Assembly (NCBI GenBank): GCA_902500825.1
Contig: CABVRX010000009.1
Coordinates: forward strand, 1-64,000
Reading direction: 5' to 3'
From: an uncultured Nitrospira sp.
Lineage (GTDB): Bacteria; Nitrospirota; Nitrospiria; Nitrospirales; Nitrospiraceae
DNA: 64,000 nt
A program made the position numbers and the translations under genes. Below, in pieces: positions 43,451 through 51,868 of the stretch. The notes beneath the pieces were generated by a model. That model was not told the DNA's origin, did no database searches, and saw only the letters and a list, made by a program, of their open reading frames with translations. Within the stretch, counting starts at the first letter, position 1; every line of letters begins with the position of its first letter.

Positions 43451-43640
43451 CAACACCTGCACGATGAAACACTTCAGATACCGCGTTTTCGGCGTGCTGG
43501 CGAGGATCGGATGGTCGGCACTCTGACTTCGTTGCTCGATGAGGCGTATATCTCGCTTGGCATCACGAGTTGCGAACGAAGATCTGGAGATCCAGGATCA
43601 CCAGATCATAACGTCGGCGTAACTTTTCGGTCAGGCTTGG
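43451..43640 (-). pseudogene. Decayed 3'-end copy 1 of rRNA methyltransferase gene
   Basis: The minus strand reads RDAKRDIRLIEQRSQSADHP and ILASTPKTRYLKCFIVQVL then TAG, nearly the same as the C-terminus of the intact gene at 45358-46545. Upstream of it a second block, RRYDLVILD, matches the motif-IV strand of the same protein. About 57 codons between the blocks are deleted. Differences from the intact copy (C for Y, L for F at the end, different stop) show it is not a recent duplicate of that gene. Confidence 0.8.
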
Positions 43641-43889
43641 TTATGACTTATTGGACGTTGTAATGGAGAGCGGCGAAACACGAGTGGCGTGCCACATGCC
43701 TGCACGACGGCATGAATCTTCTGTTTAATCGATGCAGCCCGGTTGGTCGAGTTCTCAATTCCATCTCCATCCTCTGATCCCCGAGTCCTGCTCGCACCCA
43801 CTGCCGCACCTTGCTCATCTAAACCGGGAGATGCGCGCCACGCACCGTTCGACAGGTCATGAGGGGCCGGCGTCTGTCGGAATGCACGA
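43641..43889. other. Short gene-free stretch
   Basis: About 250 bp between methyltransferase relic 1 and the antitoxin gene. No gene, repeat or RNA is recognised. Confidence 0.35.
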
Positions 43890-44090
43890 TTAAGGTTTCT
43901 TTTTTAATCCTAATGTTGCGGCAACGAGATCCAGTGGTCGCCCCTGTCGATTTTTGGGATCTGCCTTGGCTCTGCGCAGGTCGCGAAGATCGTGATAGTC
44001 TTCGACCTCTTCTTGCAGCCGAAGAAAATCCTTGTACGGTATGACGGCAAATTCTTTCTTGCCGTGTTTTTCTATGATTTGCGCTTTCAT
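43890..44090 (-). CDS. Phd/YefM-like antitoxin
   Basis: The 66-residue protein starts MKAQIIEKHGKKEFAVIPYK and continues DFLRLQEEVEDYHDLRDLR. This is the N-terminal beta-alpha DNA-binding pattern of Phd/YefM antitoxins followed by a charged helix. The C-terminus (GRPLDLVAATLGLKKKP) would be the toxin-neutralising tail. The ATG at 44090 lies 4 nt after the toxin stop. GAAGGAGG is about 15 nt upstream, inside the toxin's last codons, so translation may be coupled. The gene order is toxin first. It autoregulates in known relatives. Confidence 0.75.
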   Translation of the reverse strand: MKAQIIEKHGKKEFAVIPYKDFLRLQEEVEDYHDLRDLRRAKADPKNRQGRPLDLVAATLGLKKKP

Positions 44091-44094
44091 ACGT

Positions 44095-44343
44095 CTACCG
44101 GTAGGCCTCCTTCCGATGAAGAATTCGATAAATAATGATTTTATGCTCCACGATTTCAAACAAAACCCGCCACACACCGACCCGCAGACGATACTCGGGC
44201 AACGCACTGGCCAGTTTTTTTATATCGCCCGTCAGTCCTTCCTCCAATAGAAATAACGCGTCGGCAATACGTTGGGCGTCGGCTTTTGGCAGCGACGCCA
44301 AATCTTTCTCGGCTCGCTTGCGTATTTCAATTTCGTATCGCAT
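44095..44343 (-). CDS. RelE/ParE-family toxin
   Basis: The 82-residue protein has the RelE/ParE core. The N-terminal strand and helices MRYEIEIRKRAEKDLASLPK and AQRIADALFLLEEG lead to the beta-sheet LASALPEYRLRVGVWRVLFE and IVEHKIIIYRILHRKEAYR. The Arg in EYRLRVGVWRVLFE and the C-terminal HRKEAYR match the ribosome-dependent mRNA-cleaving RelE type. The ATG at 44343 is chosen because the family starts at (M)xYxI; an upstream ATG at 44358 is less likely. It pairs with the downstream antitoxin. The cassette lies between two methyltransferase 3'-end relics. Confidence 0.8.
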   Translation of the reverse strand: MRYEIEIRKRAEKDLASLPKADAQRIADALFLLEEGLTGDIKKLASALPEYRLRVGVWRVLFEIVEHKIIIYRILHRKEAYR

Positions 44344-44672
44344 TGTAAGTATTTGCACTCAGGCCATGCCGCGCAAGCACATATTTCACTCTGCTTCATG
44401 GACATGAATAGTTATACTCTCACCGGAGCCCGACATTCCGAGGATAACAAAGTCTCTCATATCTTTCCATGTATTGCATGTGCTTCGACGGCAGTGTTTA
44501 GCGGCTGCCATCCCTATGCAACGTTCGTTGCCTTCCCTACCCCTCCTGGCCAAATAAGGTTGTGGCAAAATCGTGATCATCTGCCTCCCGCATAGATCTC
44601 CTCCACTCTACCCTCGTGGATCCCTCGTCGTCGAGGCCAGCCCAATGGGAATGAATGAGATATCCTTCCGCT
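44344..44672. other. Gene-free stretch between toxin gene and methyltransferase relic 2
   Basis: These 330 bp should hold the leftward promoter of the toxin-antitoxin pair. I find no other gene, repeat or RNA. Confidence 0.35.
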
Positions 44673-44786
44673 ACAACACTTGCGCGATGAAACACTTCAG
44701 ATAGCGTGTCTCCGGCATGCTGGCAAAGAGGATGGCCTGCGCTTTGACCTCGCTGCTCAATGAGTTGGATATCTCGCTTGGCGTCC
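44673..44786 (-). pseudogene. Decayed 3'-end copy 2 of rRNA methyltransferase gene
   Basis: The minus strand reads RDAKRDIQLIEQRGQSAGHP, then after a 1-2 nt indel MPETRYLKCFIAQVL and TAG. It matches the last 38 or so codons of the gene at 45358. It shares ACAACAC and the CFI-QVL ending with copy 1 rather than with the intact gene. It stops 6 bp from the end of the cyanase gene. Confidence 0.8.
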
Positions 44787-44792
44787 CTCTTA

Positions 44793-45233
44793 TCAGAACG
44801 ACTTATACTCGAGCCATTTGCCGTTCAGCGTGATTTTGCAGCGCGTTTCACCCTGGCTGCCGGTGACCTTTTCTATATCCAACGTGAAATCGATCGCGCT
44901 CATGATGCCGTCGCCGAACATCTCGTTTGCCATCTCACGCAAAGAATCGCCGTACACGCCGACAATTTCGAGCAACCGGTACTTGAAGGGGTCCGTCATG
45001 TTCGGCAGATCCGTGCGTACCGGAAAGCGACTCAAGGACTGGACAATCTCCTTGTCCAAATCCAAAAGCTTGCCGACCTTCACGGCTTCGTCTGGGGTAA
45101 ACCGGTGATTGCCGTTCAACGCCGCCGCCACGAACGTGGGGTTCCTGCCGACGGCTTTCGCGATATCGGCGATCGTGAGTTTCTTCTCGAGTCGAGCCGC
45201 CTTGACCTTGCTGCGTATCGCTTCTTTCTCCAT
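44793..45233 (-). CDS. cynS: Cyanate hydratase (cyanase)
   Basis: Cyanase converts cyanate and bicarbonate to ammonium and CO2 in the cytosol. At 146 residues it has normal length for the decameric enzyme. The N-terminal HTH-like domain (LTIADIAKAVGRNPTFVAAA) is present. The C-terminal catalytic domain keeps the three active-site residues: Arg86 and Glu89 (KYRLLEIVGVYG) and Ser112 (FGDGIMSAIDF). GGGAGG lies 5 nt before the ATG. Cyanate transporter and carbonic anhydrase genes of classical cyn operons are absent. It sits between a decayed and an intact copy of the methyltransferase 3' end, which suggests insertion. In nitrite oxidisers cyanase supplies ammonium for growth or cross-feeding. Confidence 0.95.
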   Translation of the reverse strand: MEKEAIRSKVKAARLEKKLTIADIAKAVGRNPTFVAAALNGNHRFTPDEAVKVGKLLDLDKEIVQSLSRFPVRTDLPNMTDPFKYRLLEIVGVYGDSLREMANEMFGDGIMSAIDFTLDIEKVTGSQGETRCKITLNGKWLEYKSF

Positions 45234-45357
45234 GCTGGCCTCCCGTGAATAGGGTCTCTGTCAATAATCAACACGAGACTATGTGGAAATAGATGGACCG
45301 TTAACCTCCCATGTGGCTCGGACGTAACCGGGAGGAGATGTTCGCACCAAAAACCTG

Positions 45358-46545
45358 TCAAAACACCTGCACGATGAAGTACTTCAGGTACCGCGTCTCC
45401 GGCATGCTGGCGAGGATGGGATGGTCGGCGCTTTGACCGCGCTGCTCAATGAGTCGGATATCGCGCTTAGCATCGCGTGCGGCGAGGCGGATGCTATTCC
45501 AGAGGTCAGATTCGGAGACTGGATTGGAACAGGAACATGTCACAAGAAACCCTTCAGGCTTCAGCAACTTCAAACCCAGTAGATTGATGTCTTTGTATCC
45601 GGCTAACGCACCGGCCAAGGCTTGTTTGCTGCGGGCAAAGGCCGGGGGATCGAGAATGACGAGATCATAACGTCGTCCCGCTTTGACCAGATGGCGCATT
45701 TCTTCGAAGGCATCGGCTTGGCGATAGGTACAGCGGTGCTCCACTTTATTCATTGCGGCATGGCGGTGGGCGATCGCCAGCGTGTCTTGGCTGACATCGA
45801 GACTCTCCACAGAGACCGCTCCAGCAAGGGCGGCATGAATGCCGAAGGCTCCGGTATGGCAGAATACTTCCAATACATCCGCTCCCGCCGCGAACTTGGC
45901 CGCAGCCAGCCGATTTTCCCGTTGATCGCAAAACCAGCCGGTCTTCTGCCCCCGTTCGACATCGACGAGAAACTTCGCGAGTCCTTCCTGAATCTCCACT
46001 TGTGTCGGGCCACTGCCGTGGAGAAATCCGCGCTCAAGCGGTAAACTTTCGAGCCCCCGACTCTTGGTATCATTCCGGAGATAGACGCCGGTAATGTTCA
46101 ATTCCTTCATCAGCAAGTCGGCCAATAACTCTTTTCTGCGATCCATCCCAACGGATAAGGTCTGCATGACCAGCAACCGATCATACCGATCAACGATCAA
46201 TCCCGGCAGTCGATCCCCTTCTCCATAAATCAGGCGATAGGCATTGGACTGAGCGACGACGCGCTGCCGTAAGTGAATTGCCTGCTGAATTCTCTCCAAC
46301 CAGAACGTCTCGTCGATTGGTTCATCTCGAAACGTCAGCAGGCGAACTCTGATTTTCGAGGCGGGGCTATAGAGGCCACGGCCGTAGAATCGGCCATCCG
46401 ATGTCAGCACATCGATCAAGTCACCGGCTATCGGTTCACCGACCACCGATCCCAGGTGGCCGGCATAGAGCCAGAGATGCCTGCTCTCAGGCCCACGTGA
46501 TGCCGTGAGACGAACCTGCGCTGTCGGCCTCATTTCATTTCCCAT
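45358..46545 (-). CDS. RlmI/RlmK-like class I SAM-dependent rRNA methyltransferase
   Basis: The 395-residue protein has an N-terminal PUA-like domain (about 1-80, HLWLYAGHLGSVVGEPIAGD), a central RNA-binding part (IYGEGDRLPGLIVDRYDR) and a C-terminal Rossmann methyltransferase. SAM motif I is VLEVFCHTGAFGIHAA, the acidic residue of motif II is VESLDVSQDT, and motif IV is YDLVILDPPAFARSK, the NPPY-equivalent of m5C/RlmI-type enzymes. The family modifies a cytidine in 23S rRNA. Two tandem in-frame ATGs (46545 and 46533) exist and neither has a strong ribosome site. Two partial copies of its 3' end lie downstream at 43451 and 44673. Confidence 0.9.
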   Translation of the reverse strand: MGNEMRPTAQVRLTASRGPESRHLWLYAGHLGSVVGEPIAGDLIDVLTSDGRFYGRGLYSPASKIRVRLLTFRDEPIDETFWLERIQQAIHLRQRVVAQSNAYRLIYGEGDRLPGLIVDRYDRLLVMQTLSVGMDRRKELLADLLMKELNITGVYLRNDTKSRGLESLPLERGFLHGSGPTQVEIQEGLAKFLVDVERGQKTGWFCDQRENRLAAAKFAAGADVLEVFCHTGAFGIHAALAGAVSVESLDVSQDTLAIAHRHAAMNKVEHRCTYRQADAFEEMRHLVKAGRRYDLVILDPPAFARSKQALAGALAGYKDINLLGLKLLKPEGFLVTCSCSNPVSESDLWNSIRLAARDAKRDIRLIEQRGQSADHPILASMPETRYLKYFIVQVF

Positions 46546-46685
46546 GACACGTTGTACCCGACTTTAGGCGTGAGTCGTCAAGTGTTGAATGAGACGCACG
46601 CGCACCGCCTGGTTGTTCTTGACGAACTGCGGTCAGTATGTTTTCCTGAAGCCAACACATTCAACCAACTTTTGAACGCACAAGC

Positions 46686-48347
46686 ATGAGTGACAAAGCC
46701 ACAATCGGATCAGCAGTATTGAATCGCCTGCATCGTCTCGGCGTTCGCCATATTTTCGGCATTCCCGGCGATTATGTCCTGTCTCTCTATCAACTGATCG
46801 AGGCTTCGCCGATCAAGCACATCGGGACGACCAGGGAAGATTGCGCCGGGTTTGCCGCAGACGCCTACGCGCGAATCAACGGCATCGGAGCCGTGTGTGT
46901 CACCTACTGTGTCGGCGGGCTCAACACCGTCAACGCCATTGCCTGCGCTTATGCCGAACGGTCGCCGGTGGTTCTGCTCACCGGGTCACCGGGGCTCTCT
47001 GAACGAACTCGCACCCCCTACCTGCATCATATGGTTCGAGACTTCGGTACGCAACGAGAAGTCTTTGAACGGATGACCGTAGCAGCCGTGACGCTGGATG
47101 ATCCCCTGACCGCAGAGCGGGAGATGGATCGAGCCTTTGCCGCCCTGCTGCGCTACCGCCGTCCTATTTATATCGAAATCCCCAGAGACATGGTCCACTG
47201 TCCGCTGACTGGGGGCATGAAGCCGTTCTGCATAGAAGATACGCCGAGTGACCCGGCCGCTCTGGAAGAAGCGATCAGTGAAGTGCGGATCATGCTCGCC
47301 TCGGCCAAACGACCGGCCATGCTCGTCGGCGCGGAAGTCGGCCGATTCGGGCTCCAGGATGACTTGGCCCGCCTGGTGGATCGACTGAATATCCCCATTG
47401 CATCGACGTTGCTCGGAAAATCGATCATTCGGGAAGATCACCCGCTCTATGTCGGCGTGTATGGGGGGCTCATCGGACGAGAAGAAGTACAGCAGTTCAT
47501 CAACAATTCCGACTGTCTGTTGATCCTGGGATCGATTCTATCCGATGTGGAAGATCTGGATGCCACCTCGCCCTTGCTTTCGGAGGGGCGGACCATTCAC
47601 GCCACAGCCGACCGAGTCGCCATCAAACACCATCGATACGAGTCGATCAAGTTTCAGGATTTTGTTCAAGGCCTCGTGCGATCGCCGCTCCCGTCCTTCT
47701 CCCATTCCCAGCGCTCGCTTCCTACAAGAGCGGTGACGTCACCATCGGCGCCGGACTTAGATGCGCCGGTGACGTTGGAAGGACTGTTCCGCCATCTGGA
47801 TACGGTGCTGACCGAAAAAACCGTCGTGATTGCGGACGTCGGTGAATCGCTCTTTGCAGCGGCCGACCTGCACGTGCGCCATCGATTCGAATTTCTGTCG
47901 CCTGCCTACTACACGTCGATGGGATTCGCCGTACCCGCTGCCTTAGGAGCCTCCTTCGCCGACCCCAGCCTTCGGCCTATCGTCTTGGTGGGAGACGGCG
48001 CCTTTCAGATGACCGGGACCGAATTGGCGAGCTGCGTCCGCTTTGGGCAAGCCCCGATTGTGATCATTCTTAATAACCGAGGCTATTCGACGGAGCGAGA
48101 GATCTTAGAAGGTCCCTTTAACGATGTCCATGAATGGCAATATGACAAAGTGTGCGATCTGATCGGAGGAGGAAGAGGCTCGCGGGTCAGCACACAGAGA
48201 GAGTTCGAACAGAGCCTCGCCACCGCTTACGCAGACCAAAGCCAGCTGCATGTCCTTAATGTACTGCTAAGCCCGAATGATCGATCGCCCGGCATGGTGC
48301 GCCTGGCAAGGCGGCTTGGAAAGAAGCTTTCTACGGATAAACCATAG
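46686..48347 (+). CDS. Thiamine-diphosphate alpha-keto acid decarboxylase (pyruvate/indolepyruvate decarboxylase type)
   Basis: The 553-residue ThDP enzyme has the three-domain decarboxylase plan. The PYR domain carries the activating Glu51 (TTREDCAGFAADAYAR) and the His114-His115 pair typical of pyruvate and indolepyruvate decarboxylases (PYLHHMVRDFG). A TH3 domain follows (VGAEVGRFGLQDDLARLVD). The PP domain has the ThDP-Mg motif starting VGDGAFQMTGTELA and ending IILNNRGYSTE. It forms an aldehyde and CO2 from a 2-keto acid; substrate choice is not visible. It stands alone with its own promoter region. A weakly placed ribosome site precedes the ATG. An alcohol dehydrogenase relic lies 9 kb away. 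Confidence 0.85.
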   Translation: MSDKATIGSAVLNRLHRLGVRHIFGIPGDYVLSLYQLIEASPIKHIGTTREDCAGFAADAYARINGIGAVCVTYCVGGLNTVNAIACAYAERSPVVLLTGSPGLSERTRTPYLHHMVRDFGTQREVFERMTVAAVTLDDPLTAEREMDRAFAALLRYRRPIYIEIPRDMVHCPLTGGMKPFCIEDTPSDPAALEEAISEVRIMLASAKRPAMLVGAEVGRFGLQDDLARLVDRLNIPIASTLLGKSIIREDHPLYVGVYGGLIGREEVQQFINNSDCLLILGSILSDVEDLDATSPLLSEGRTIHATADRVAIKHHRYESIKFQDFVQGLVRSPLPSFSHSQRSLPTRAVTSPSAPDLDAPVTLEGLFRHLDTVLTEKTVVIADVGESLFAAADLHVRHRFEFLSPAYYTSMGFAVPAALGASFADPSLRPIVLVGDGAFQMTGTELASCVRFGQAPIVIILNNRGYSTEREILEGPFNDVHEWQYDKVCDLIGGGRGSRVSTQREFEQSLATAYADQSQLHVLNVLLSPNDRSPGMVRLARRLGKKLSTDKP

Positions 48348-48593
48348 GAAAAACCATCCACCCCTGCCTGCTTTTCCCTACATCTCCATTGGATATTTCC
48401 GCTCGTTTCCGGTAAATCATGCGTGAAGTGGTGGGTTTAGGGATTTTACCAATGGTCAGCGATGGTATACTCCCTGCACTCTTTCCCCTATTTGGGTTTA
48501 GCTTAGCGGGAGTATAATCCAACTCCTCTCGTCTATCCGGCTTTACGTGAGACAGGCTTTCAGCAATAATCAGGGATCCGCAAAGGGGATACC

Positions 48594-49838
48594 GTGTCTG
48601 ATTTTTATCAAAATGGCGTCGTGACCGTTCTCCACCGTCTCGGCCAGTCCAATATCGAACAGCTCGAGCAAGAGCTCGAACGGTACGCGAGGACGACTCC
48701 GATCGCCATGGTCCTCCCATCGCTCTATGCGGAATTGGAGCGGCCCGCTCTCAAGCTGATCGTCGAGACCCTCAGTGAAGTCCGATACATCAACGAGATC
48801 GTCATTTCCTTGGATCAAGCCTCCGCCTTGGAATTCAGACTGGCCAAGCAATTTTTCTCTCAGCTCCCCCAGCGAGTCCGCGTGATCTGGAACGATGGGG
48901 CTCGTATCCAGGCCATCTTGAATGTCTTGGTCTCGCATGAGATCGATATCGGCCATCAGGGCAAAGGACGCGGATGTTGGACGGCCTACGGCTATGTGTT
49001 GGCCCGAGGGCAGAGCCAAGTGATCGCCCTTCATGATTGCGACATCGTGAGTTACGATCGTCAATACCTGGCTCGCCTCTGTTATCCCGTCGCCAATCCG
49101 AACCTCGCCTACGAATTTTGCAAGGGCTATTACAGCCGCGTGACGGACCGTATGCATGGACGTGTGACGCGTCTCTTCATCACTCCATTGATTCGCAGCC
49201 TGCAGCTGTTGGTCGGGTCACATCCTCTGCTCTCGTTTCTGGATAGTTTCCGGTACCCGCTGGCCGGTGAGTTCGCAATGGTCCGGGACCTAGCCTGGAT
49301 CACCCGTATTCCCGGCGATTGGGGATTGGAAGTCGGCATGCTGGCCGAGGTGTACCGCAATTGCGCGCTCCGGCGGATTTGCCAGGCGGATATCGCCGAT
49401 GCGTACGAGCACAAGCATCAAACGCTGTCGACGCACAACCCCGATGCAGGCCTATTGAAAATGTGCGTCGATATCACCAAATCGCTGTTTCGCAACCTGG
49501 CAAACGAGGGGTTGGTGCTCTCGGAAAGCACACTCAAGACACTGCGGGCCACGTATCTCCAGGCTGCGCAAGAAGCCATCAGTCGGTATGAAAACGACGC
49601 GGCGATCAACAGCCTACGCTTTGACCGCCATGAAGAGCGGCGCGCCGTCGAAGTGTTTCTGCGTGGCATGACGTTGGCGACCGACAGTTTTCTTGAGGAC
49701 CCGTTGGGCGTCCCCATGATCTCGAACTGGAGCCGCGTCACCCATGCCGTACCCGATATTTTTCATCGGCTCATGGATGCCGTGGAACAAGACCATGCGT
49801 GGGATCCCACAGCAGAAACACGGCAACCCGTCTCATGA
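48594..49838 (+). CDS. GT81-like glucosyl-3-phosphoglycerate synthase-type glycosyltransferase
   Basis: This GT-A enzyme of 414 residues probably transfers a hexose from NDP-sugar to 3-phosphoglycerate. A Rossmann-like start (PIAMVLPSLYAELERPALKL) and ISLDQAS precede the metal-binding DxD motif in VIALHDCDIVSYDRQYLARL. Family-typical blocks follow: YEFCKGYYSRVTDRMHGRVT, YPLAGEFAMVRDLAWITRIP, WGLEVGMLAEVYRN and AYEHKHQ. GTG is the start, with AAAGGGG upstream. It is the first gene of a tightly coupled operon whose last gene is an MpgP/GpgP-type phosphatase, the expected second step. Likely products are glucosylglycerate or a mannosylglucosylglycerate precursor. Putative TATAAT at 48513-48518. 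Confidence 0.8.
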   Translation: MSDFYQNGVVTVLHRLGQSNIEQLEQELERYARTTPIAMVLPSLYAELERPALKLIVETLSEVRYINEIVISLDQASALEFRLAKQFFSQLPQRVRVIWNDGARIQAILNVLVSHEIDIGHQGKGRGCWTAYGYVLARGQSQVIALHDCDIVSYDRQYLARLCYPVANPNLAYEFCKGYYSRVTDRMHGRVTRLFITPLIRSLQLLVGSHPLLSFLDSFRYPLAGEFAMVRDLAWITRIPGDWGLEVGMLAEVYRNCALRRICQADIADAYEHKHQTLSTHNPDAGLLKMCVDITKSLFRNLANEGLVLSESTLKTLRATYLQAAQEAISRYENDAAINSLRFDRHEERRAVEVFLRGMTLATDSFLEDPLGVPMISNWSRVTHAVPDIFHRLMDAVEQDHAWDPTAETRQPVS

Positions 49839-51160
49839 ACACCAACCCAATCCCACTCACTCATGAAACCGAAGAACTGGTCGGGGTGGTGCGCAGCGCC
49901 GACATTCTGGTCGGCATTCCCAGCTTCAATAATGCCGGCACTATCGGACATGTCGTTCGCGCCGTGGGAGCGGGCCTGGCAAAATACTTTCACGGCCATC
50001 GTGCTGTCCTGGTGAACGCCGACGGCGGCTCCACCGACGACACCCCTGCCATCGTCGCCCATACCATGGTCGATCTGGAACCTCTCTTCATCAGTGATCG
50101 ACAGAGCACGCTCCACCGGATCGTCACGCCCTACCACGGTATCCCCGGCAAAGGCAGCGCGTTTCGCACGATTTTCGAGATCGCTCGGCGGCTCAAGGTC
50201 AAAGCCTGCGCCGTCGTCGATTCGGACGTCCGCAGCATCACACCAGAGTGGATGGAACTGCTTCTTCATCCGATCATCAAAGAGGGCTACGACTATGTGG
50301 CCCCGTACTATCGACGCCACAAATATGACGGGACCATCACGAACAGCATCGCGTATCCCCTGACCAGAGCCCTCTACGGGCAGGAGGTCCGTCAGCCGAT
50401 CGGCGGAGATTTCGGGTTCACCGGAGAGCTGGCCCAACATTATCTCGAGAAGCATGTCTGGGAGTCCGATGTGGCTCGCTTCGGGATCGATATTTGGATG
50501 ACGACCGAGGCCATCACGAGCGGGGCAAAGGTGTGTCAGAGTTTTCTCGGAGCCAAGATTCATGACCCCAAGGACCCTGCCGCCGACCTGTCCTCCATGT
50601 TGCGGCAGGTGGTGGGCGCCTTGTTCGCCTTGATGGAGGCGCATGCCCCCGGCTGGCTCCCCGTCACAGACTCGCGAAAGGTGCCTCTCTTCGGCTTCCA
50701 GTATGAGGTGGGCGTCGAGCCGGTGAACGTCAACGTCGAACGGATGGTGGACTTGTTTCACCTCGGGCTTGCGGATCTCCATCCTATTTGGGCGCGCATG
50801 CTCTCTGAAGACGCGCTGGATCAGTTGTCTCGTCTTCGAGATCTCCCCCTACGTGATTTTCGTATTCCTGATTCGCTGTGGGCCCAAATTATTTACGACG
50901 CCGCCCTCGCGCATCATCGGAACGTGCTTCCGCAAGAGCATCTCCTGAAAGCCCTGACCCCTCTCTATTTGGGGAAGACCGCGTCATTCGTGCAGGATAG
51001 CCAAGGATTGACCTCGGCGGAAGCCGAACACCTCATCGAAGGGCTCTGCCGGACGTTCGAGAAACAGAAAGAATACCTTGTCGCACGTTGGCCTCAGTCT
51101 CATGACGCGCGCGACGTCATCGGTGCTGCTGACGCGAGGCCTGAAAGGAGCCAGCCATGA
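49835..51160 (+). CDS. GT-A glycosyltransferase of osmolyte operon (MggA-like)
   Basis: The 441-residue protein has a GT-A fold: LVGIPSFNNAGTIGHVVRAV, VLVNADGGSTDDTPAI, and a DSD metal motif in ACAVVDSDVRSITPEWMELL. A second block has RQPIGGDFGFTGELAQHYLE and FGIDIWMTTEAI, where the aspartates resemble those of mannosylglycerate synthase-type (GT78/MggA) enzymes. Its ATG overlaps the upstream stop as ATGA, so expression is coupled to the GT81-like enzyme. I infer that it acts on the glucosyl-3-phosphoglycerate made by that enzyme, giving a disaccharide phosphoglycerate as in Persephonella. A separate product cannot be excluded. Confidence 0.75.
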   Translation: MNTNPIPLTHETEELVGVVRSADILVGIPSFNNAGTIGHVVRAVGAGLAKYFHGHRAVLVNADGGSTDDTPAIVAHTMVDLEPLFISDRQSTLHRIVTPYHGIPGKGSAFRTIFEIARRLKVKACAVVDSDVRSITPEWMELLLHPIIKEGYDYVAPYYRRHKYDGTITNSIAYPLTRALYGQEVRQPIGGDFGFTGELAQHYLEKHVWESDVARFGIDIWMTTEAITSGAKVCQSFLGAKIHDPKDPAADLSSMLRQVVGALFALMEAHAPGWLPVTDSRKVPLFGFQYEVGVEPVNVNVERMVDLFHLGLADLHPIWARMLSEDALDQLSRLRDLPLRDFRIPDSLWAQIIYDAALAHHRNVLPQEHLLKALTPLYLGKTASFVQDSQGLTSAEAEHLIEGLCRTFEKQKEYLVARWPQSHDARDVIGAADARPERSQP

Positions 51161-51864
51161 CTTCAAGCTGGGAACATACGTTACTCGGACCAGTCGCTGC
51201 TCTCGGTGAACGCGTCTTCGCCATTCTTCCCAATATCCTGGCCATGATGATTCTCTTGCTGGTCGGTCTGGGCGTCGCCTGGGGCATGGGCCATTTGATG
51301 GAACGGCTGCTTCGCGTCATCGGCTTGGATCGGCTCTGCGATCGGATCGGTATCGCTGCGGCCTTACTGAGGGGGGGCATCAAAGCCGATCCGTCCTACA
51401 TCATCGGCCGTATTACCTACTGGTTGATCGTGATTTTCGCCACCACGGCATCGCTGGGCGCACTCAACGTCGCCCCGATCAATGAAGCGGCTCACTCGCT
51501 CCTGTCATATATTCCGCATTTAGTCACCGCAGCCGTGATCGGAATCATCGGCTATCTCGTTTCGAACTTCGTGTCGCAAGCCGTCCTCATCGCCGCCGTG
51601 AACGCGGGGTTGCCTCCGGCCCGATGGATCGCAGCCGGGACACGTTGGGGCATTCAGCTCTTGACGGTGGCCATGGCGCTCGAACAGCTGGGGATTGCCC
51701 AGCACATCGTCGTTGTTGGATTCGGCATTACCTGGGGAGGTCTCGTCTTAGCCGCTGCGCTGGCGCTGGGGTTGGGCGGCAAGGATCTGGCCAAGGATTT
51801 CCTGGAGCGCCGGCTGGCCGGACATTCCCGGTCGCAAATCAACGAGGACCTACGACATCTCTAA
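51157..51864 (+). CDS. MscS-like/TM-helix integral membrane protein
   Basis: The 235-residue protein has at least four hydrophobic helices: NILAMMILLLVGLGVAWGMG, YWLIVIFATTASLGAL, PHLVTAAVIGIIGYLVSNFV and ITWGGLVLAAALALGLGGKD. The last matches the pore-lining TM3 of small-conductance mechanosensitive channels (Gly/Ala-rich, ending LGLGGKDLA). The large MscS cytoplasmic domain is absent, as in the 'conserved TM helix' family. It overlaps the upstream gene by ATGA, embedding it in an osmolyte operon. Release or sensing under osmotic shock is inferred from that context. Confidence 0.8.
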   Translation: MTSSWEHTLLGPVAALGERVFAILPNILAMMILLLVGLGVAWGMGHLMERLLRVIGLDRLCDRIGIAAALLRGGIKADPSYIIGRITYWLIVIFATTASLGALNVAPINEAAHSLLSYIPHLVTAAVIGIIGYLVSNFVSQAVLIAAVNAGLPPARWIAAGTRWGIQLLTVAMALEQLGIAQHIVVVGFGITWGGLVLAAALALGLGGKDLAKDFLERRLAGHSRSQINEDLRHL

Positions 51865-51868
51865 ACTC

